Below, one piece after another: positions 5,165-6,966 of a stretch of 6,966 bases of DNA. The stretch lies in NCBI GenBank assembly GCA_910586005.1, contig CAJUHG010000100.1:1-6966 (forward strand). The letters are read 5' to 3'. Position 1 is the first letter of the stretch. Every line of letters starts with the position of its first letter. The translations under genes were made by a program, and so were the position numbers. The notes under the pieces were generated by a model. That model was given only the letters and a program-made list of their open reading frames with translations, made no database searches and was not told where the DNA came from. The stretch comes from an uncultured Lachnospiraceae bacterium (GTDB lineage: Bacteria > Bacillota > Clostridia > Lachnospirales > Lachnospiraceae).

Positions 5165-5680
5165 GTGAGTATTGAAGTTGTAAATCAATATTTTGAAAAT
5201 TATGGAGGAATTGCTATTTTTATTATTGTATTATTGGAATATTTGAATTTGCCTGGATTTCCAGCGGGGGTTATTATGCCTATGGCAGGAATCTGGGCTG
5301 CCAATGGAAAATTGAGTTTTCTTTTGACAATGATAATCTCTGTATCAGCAGGTTTATTAGGAAGTTGGATTTTATATTTTTTTGGCAGATGTGGTGGAAG
5401 TGTTTTTTTAAAGGCGTATGTCAAGAAATTTCCAAAGCAGCAAAAAGCTATTGAAAAAAACTTTGAAATGATACGGCAAAGGGGATGTATTGGAATTTTT
5501 TTAAGTAAATTAATTCCTATGGTAAGAACTTTAATTTCTATTCCAGCAGGAGTTCTAAAATTTGATTTTTTGAAATATACCATTAGTTCTGCTTTAGGTG
5601 TCTGTGTTTGGAACTTTGTGTTTATTGGAGCTGGTTATATCTTTGGAAATAGAGTATTTGAATGGTTAGGACAAGTATAG
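5165..5680 (+). CDS. DedA-family (VTT domain) membrane protein
   Basis: DedA proteins are integral membrane proteins linked to lipid-carrier or phospholipid translocation, membrane-potential homeostasis and envelope stress. The substrate cannot be told from this sequence. The 171-residue product has a membrane-re-entrant N-terminal part with E25 in LLEYLNLPGFPAGVIMPMAG, the family signature AGLLGSWILYFFGRCGG (62-78), and the second signature FLSKLIPMVRTLISIPAGVLKF (112-133). Hydrophobic segments then fill about 138-162. It is a little shorter than typical DedA members of about 200 residues. Two details differ from the E. coli proteins: the first arginine of the second signature is lysine (K115, while R121 is kept), and the second acidic residue of the early Pro-Gly-Glu-type motif appears to be Ala34. 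The gene stands alone and is convergent with tmcAL. Confidence 0.9.
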   Translation: MSIEVVNQYFENYGGIAIFIIVLLEYLNLPGFPAGVIMPMAGIWAANGKLSFLLTMIISVSAGLLGSWILYFFGRCGGSVFLKAYVKKFPKQQKAIEKNFEMIRQRGCIGIFLSKLIPMVRTLISIPAGVLKFDFLKYTISSALGVCVWNFVFIGAGYIFGNRVFEWLGQV

Positions 5681-5760
5681 GCTGTCCTATAAACTTTTAC
5701 AGTTTTCTGTATAGAGTAAGAAAGTTAGGAGATTGATGGGAACGGTTCTAGTTTTATGAT

Positions 5761-5793
5761 AAGAAAAACAATTATGCACAAACTATGGCATAA
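5761..5793 (-). terminator. Weak candidate terminator of tmcAL
   Basis: On the minus strand TTATGC, a ten-base loop and GCATAA are followed by TTGTTTTTCTT. The stem is only six pairs, so the T-run is the stronger half of the evidence. It is the best terminator candidate in the 148-base gap between the convergent DedA and tmcAL genes. On the plus side, TAGGACA (5667-5673) and TGTCCTA (5683-5689) straddle the DedA stop but lack a real T-run. Confidence 0.35.
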
Positions 5794-5828
5794 GACAAAA
5801 ATTGCTTATAAACGAAAGGATAAATCAT

Positions 5829-6966
5829 TTATAGTCGAAGGATAGGTTGTTGATAATCATTTTTTAAACTAGTATCTCCTTTTGCAGTTAGTCCAATCTG
5901 ATATAAATTTGTAGATGTTAGGTCATAAGACAATAGATGTTGTGCAGGAATTGGAAGTACATGCATGGCATTGGCTGGGCTGGTTACAATGGGAAGGTTG
6001 CTGTGTTTTTTAAGAGCTGTTAATAAAGAGGCAGAACTTTTGCGAAATCCAAGTATTCTCAAATAAGAAGGAGCTAAAAAATTCTGATAATCTTCTTGGC
6101 ATATTTCTAATAATATATGTAAAAATAGTCGGTTGAGATGTGTGTAAGTAATATTTTTACATTTTAAATGTGCACAAAATTTACTCCAACAAGTAAAAGC
6201 AGATAGTTCATGTTTGATTCGCCTAGCAAGGGCAAGAGAACTATCTGCATAAGTAGATAGAGTGTCCAAAGTTTCCATTAGAAATTTATAATGTAGTAGG
6301 GGTGAAAAATCATCTTCAAAAAGTAAGGGATGAGAATAATTTTTAAAAATATCAAAAGCTATTTCTGGCATTGCAAGTTCTAAGGGAGTAAAAGAAATGG
6401 AGCTAGTGACAGGAACTAAATTTCTGATAGTAGCCTCTTTTTTTTGTAAAAAAGCGCGAATGGCAGAAGCAGAACAAAAATCTTTTGCTATAGAGGTATC
6501 ATGATAGCCCTTTCCTCGACGCAACAGAGGAAAGGGAATCAGTTTGGAATTATAATAAGCCAAAGCTTTTAAATATTCAATGGCAAGAATATTGTTTGGA
6601 GAGGCCAATATTTTTTCTAGTTGATGGATATTAACACTCTTATAAATAGAAAAATAAGATTTTAATGCTATAGAACGAGCAACAGGAAAAGAATTTCCAT
6701 TTTTCAATTCTTGTTGTAACTTATTTTGAAATGCTTCTGGCGGAGTTAACAAAGTATCAGCAATTTCCTGTAATAAATCTATCATATTGTTTTCAATGCC
6801 AAATCCAAGATGTGTTACAATACCAGTGTTATGGAGCAGAGAAACCCCACCTTTGGCAAAATATTCTGCACTAGCAGTAGCATAGAGAACAGGAAGTTCT
6901 AATACTAAATCAGCACCAGCACTTAGAGCCATTTTGGTACGAGTGAATTTGTCTAGTAGTGCAGGT
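5829..6966 (-). CDS. tmcAL: tRNA(Met) cytidine acetate ligase TmcAL, 5'-truncated
   Basis: TmcAL (YlbM in Bacillus) uses ATP and acetate to make N4-acetylcytidine at the wobble position of elongator tRNA-Met, which keeps AUG/AUA decoding accurate. The frame is open to the window edge; the first visible residues PALLDKFTRTK precede an internal Met at 6932, and the family aligns through them. The true start, with the nucleotidyltransferase HxGH-type motif, therefore lies roughly 30 codons outside. Counting from the Met at 6932: ADLVLELPVLYATASAEYFAKGGV (7-30) is the conserved post-motif block, SPNNILAIEYLKAL is at 111-124, RRGKGYHD at 138-145 and SASAIR at 154-159. RILGFRKSSASLL marks the C-terminal domain. 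Visible length (about 378) plus the missing part fits the roughly 400-residue family. The end is convergent with the DedA gene. Confidence 0.92.
   Translation of the reverse strand, partial: PALLDKFTRTKMALSAGADLVLELPVLYATASAEYFAKGGVSLLHNTGIVTHLGFGIENNMIDLLQEIADTLLTPPEAFQNKLQQELKNGNSFPVARSIALKSYFSIYKSVNIHQLEKILASPNNILAIEYLKALAYYNSKLIPFPLLRRGKGYHDTSIAKDFCSASAIRAFLQKKEATIRNLVPVTSSISFTPLELAMPEIAFDIFKNYSHPLLFEDDFSPLLHYKFLMETLDTLSTYADSSLALARRIKHELSAFTCWSKFCAHLKCKNITYTHLNRLFLHILLEICQEDYQNFLAPSYLRILGFRKSSASLLTALKKHSNLPIVTSPANAMHVLPIPAQHLLSYDLTSTNLYQIGLTAKGDTSLKNDYQQPILRL

Noticed and set aside
5200..5583. Minus-strand 127-residue open frame inside the DedA gene
   Set aside because: It is an antisense shadow of the hydrophobic DedA coding sequence, with a Lys/Ile/Pro-rich product and no recognisable motif.
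5667..5689. Hairpin over the DedA stop codon as a terminator
   Set aside because: The seven-pair stem TAGGACA/TGTCCTA is real, but it is followed by TAAACTTTTACAG, with no proper U-tract.
6930..6932. ATG 6932 as start of tmcAL
   Set aside because: The frame continues to the window edge with residues (DKFTRTK) that belong to the conserved family sequence, so the gene is truncated rather than short.

Overview
The window is AT-rich chromosomal DNA, most likely from a motile, anaerobic low-GC Firmicute of the Clostridia, probably Lachnospiraceae-like. This rests on the strong AGGAGG-type ribosome sites, a CheV chemotaxis protein, a PurO-type IMP cyclohydrolase beside a stand-alone AICAR transformylase, a DUF4367-like anti-sigma-type membrane protein, and TmcAL. 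Genus-level placement is not possible from the sequence alone. There are seven protein genes, two of them cut by the window edges. I see no rRNA, tRNA, CRISPR array or insertion sequence.

Left part (1-3170, plus strand): the 3' two thirds of cheV ends in a strong intrinsic terminator. A predicted promoter then drives purO (IMP cyclohydrolase). After 210 bases comes a 392-residue AICAR transformylase, the C-terminal half of the usual bifunctional PurH. Together the two genes cover the last two steps of purine synthesis (AICAR to FAICAR to IMP) without a fused PurH. The transformylase looks like the animal ATIC type rather than the usual bacterial PurH, and appears to keep an exact residue offset of 200 from human ATIC at every active-site position I can recall. 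It has almost no Shine-Dalgarno sequence and follows a seven-codon minicistron. Two back-to-back hairpins follow it.

Middle part (3180-4665, minus strand): a 140-residue exported protein of unknown function and a 240-residue single-pass membrane protein with a DUF4367-like C-terminus. Each is preceded, 50-52 bases before its start codon, by the same 31-base sequence (30 of 31 identical) beneath an A-rich tract. The flanking DNA is not alike. This is best explained as a shared, probably non-sigmaA (ECF-type) promoter, so the two genes would form a small regulon. No sigma-factor gene is next to them. This is the most interesting signal in the window.

Right part (4666-6966): a gene-free stretch of about 500 bases with a 20-base direct repeat, then a DedA-family membrane protein on the plus strand. 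Its real start is a GTG behind an AAGGAGG site. Convergent to it is the tmcAL gene (tRNA-Met cytidine acetate ligase), whose 5' end lies beyond the window.
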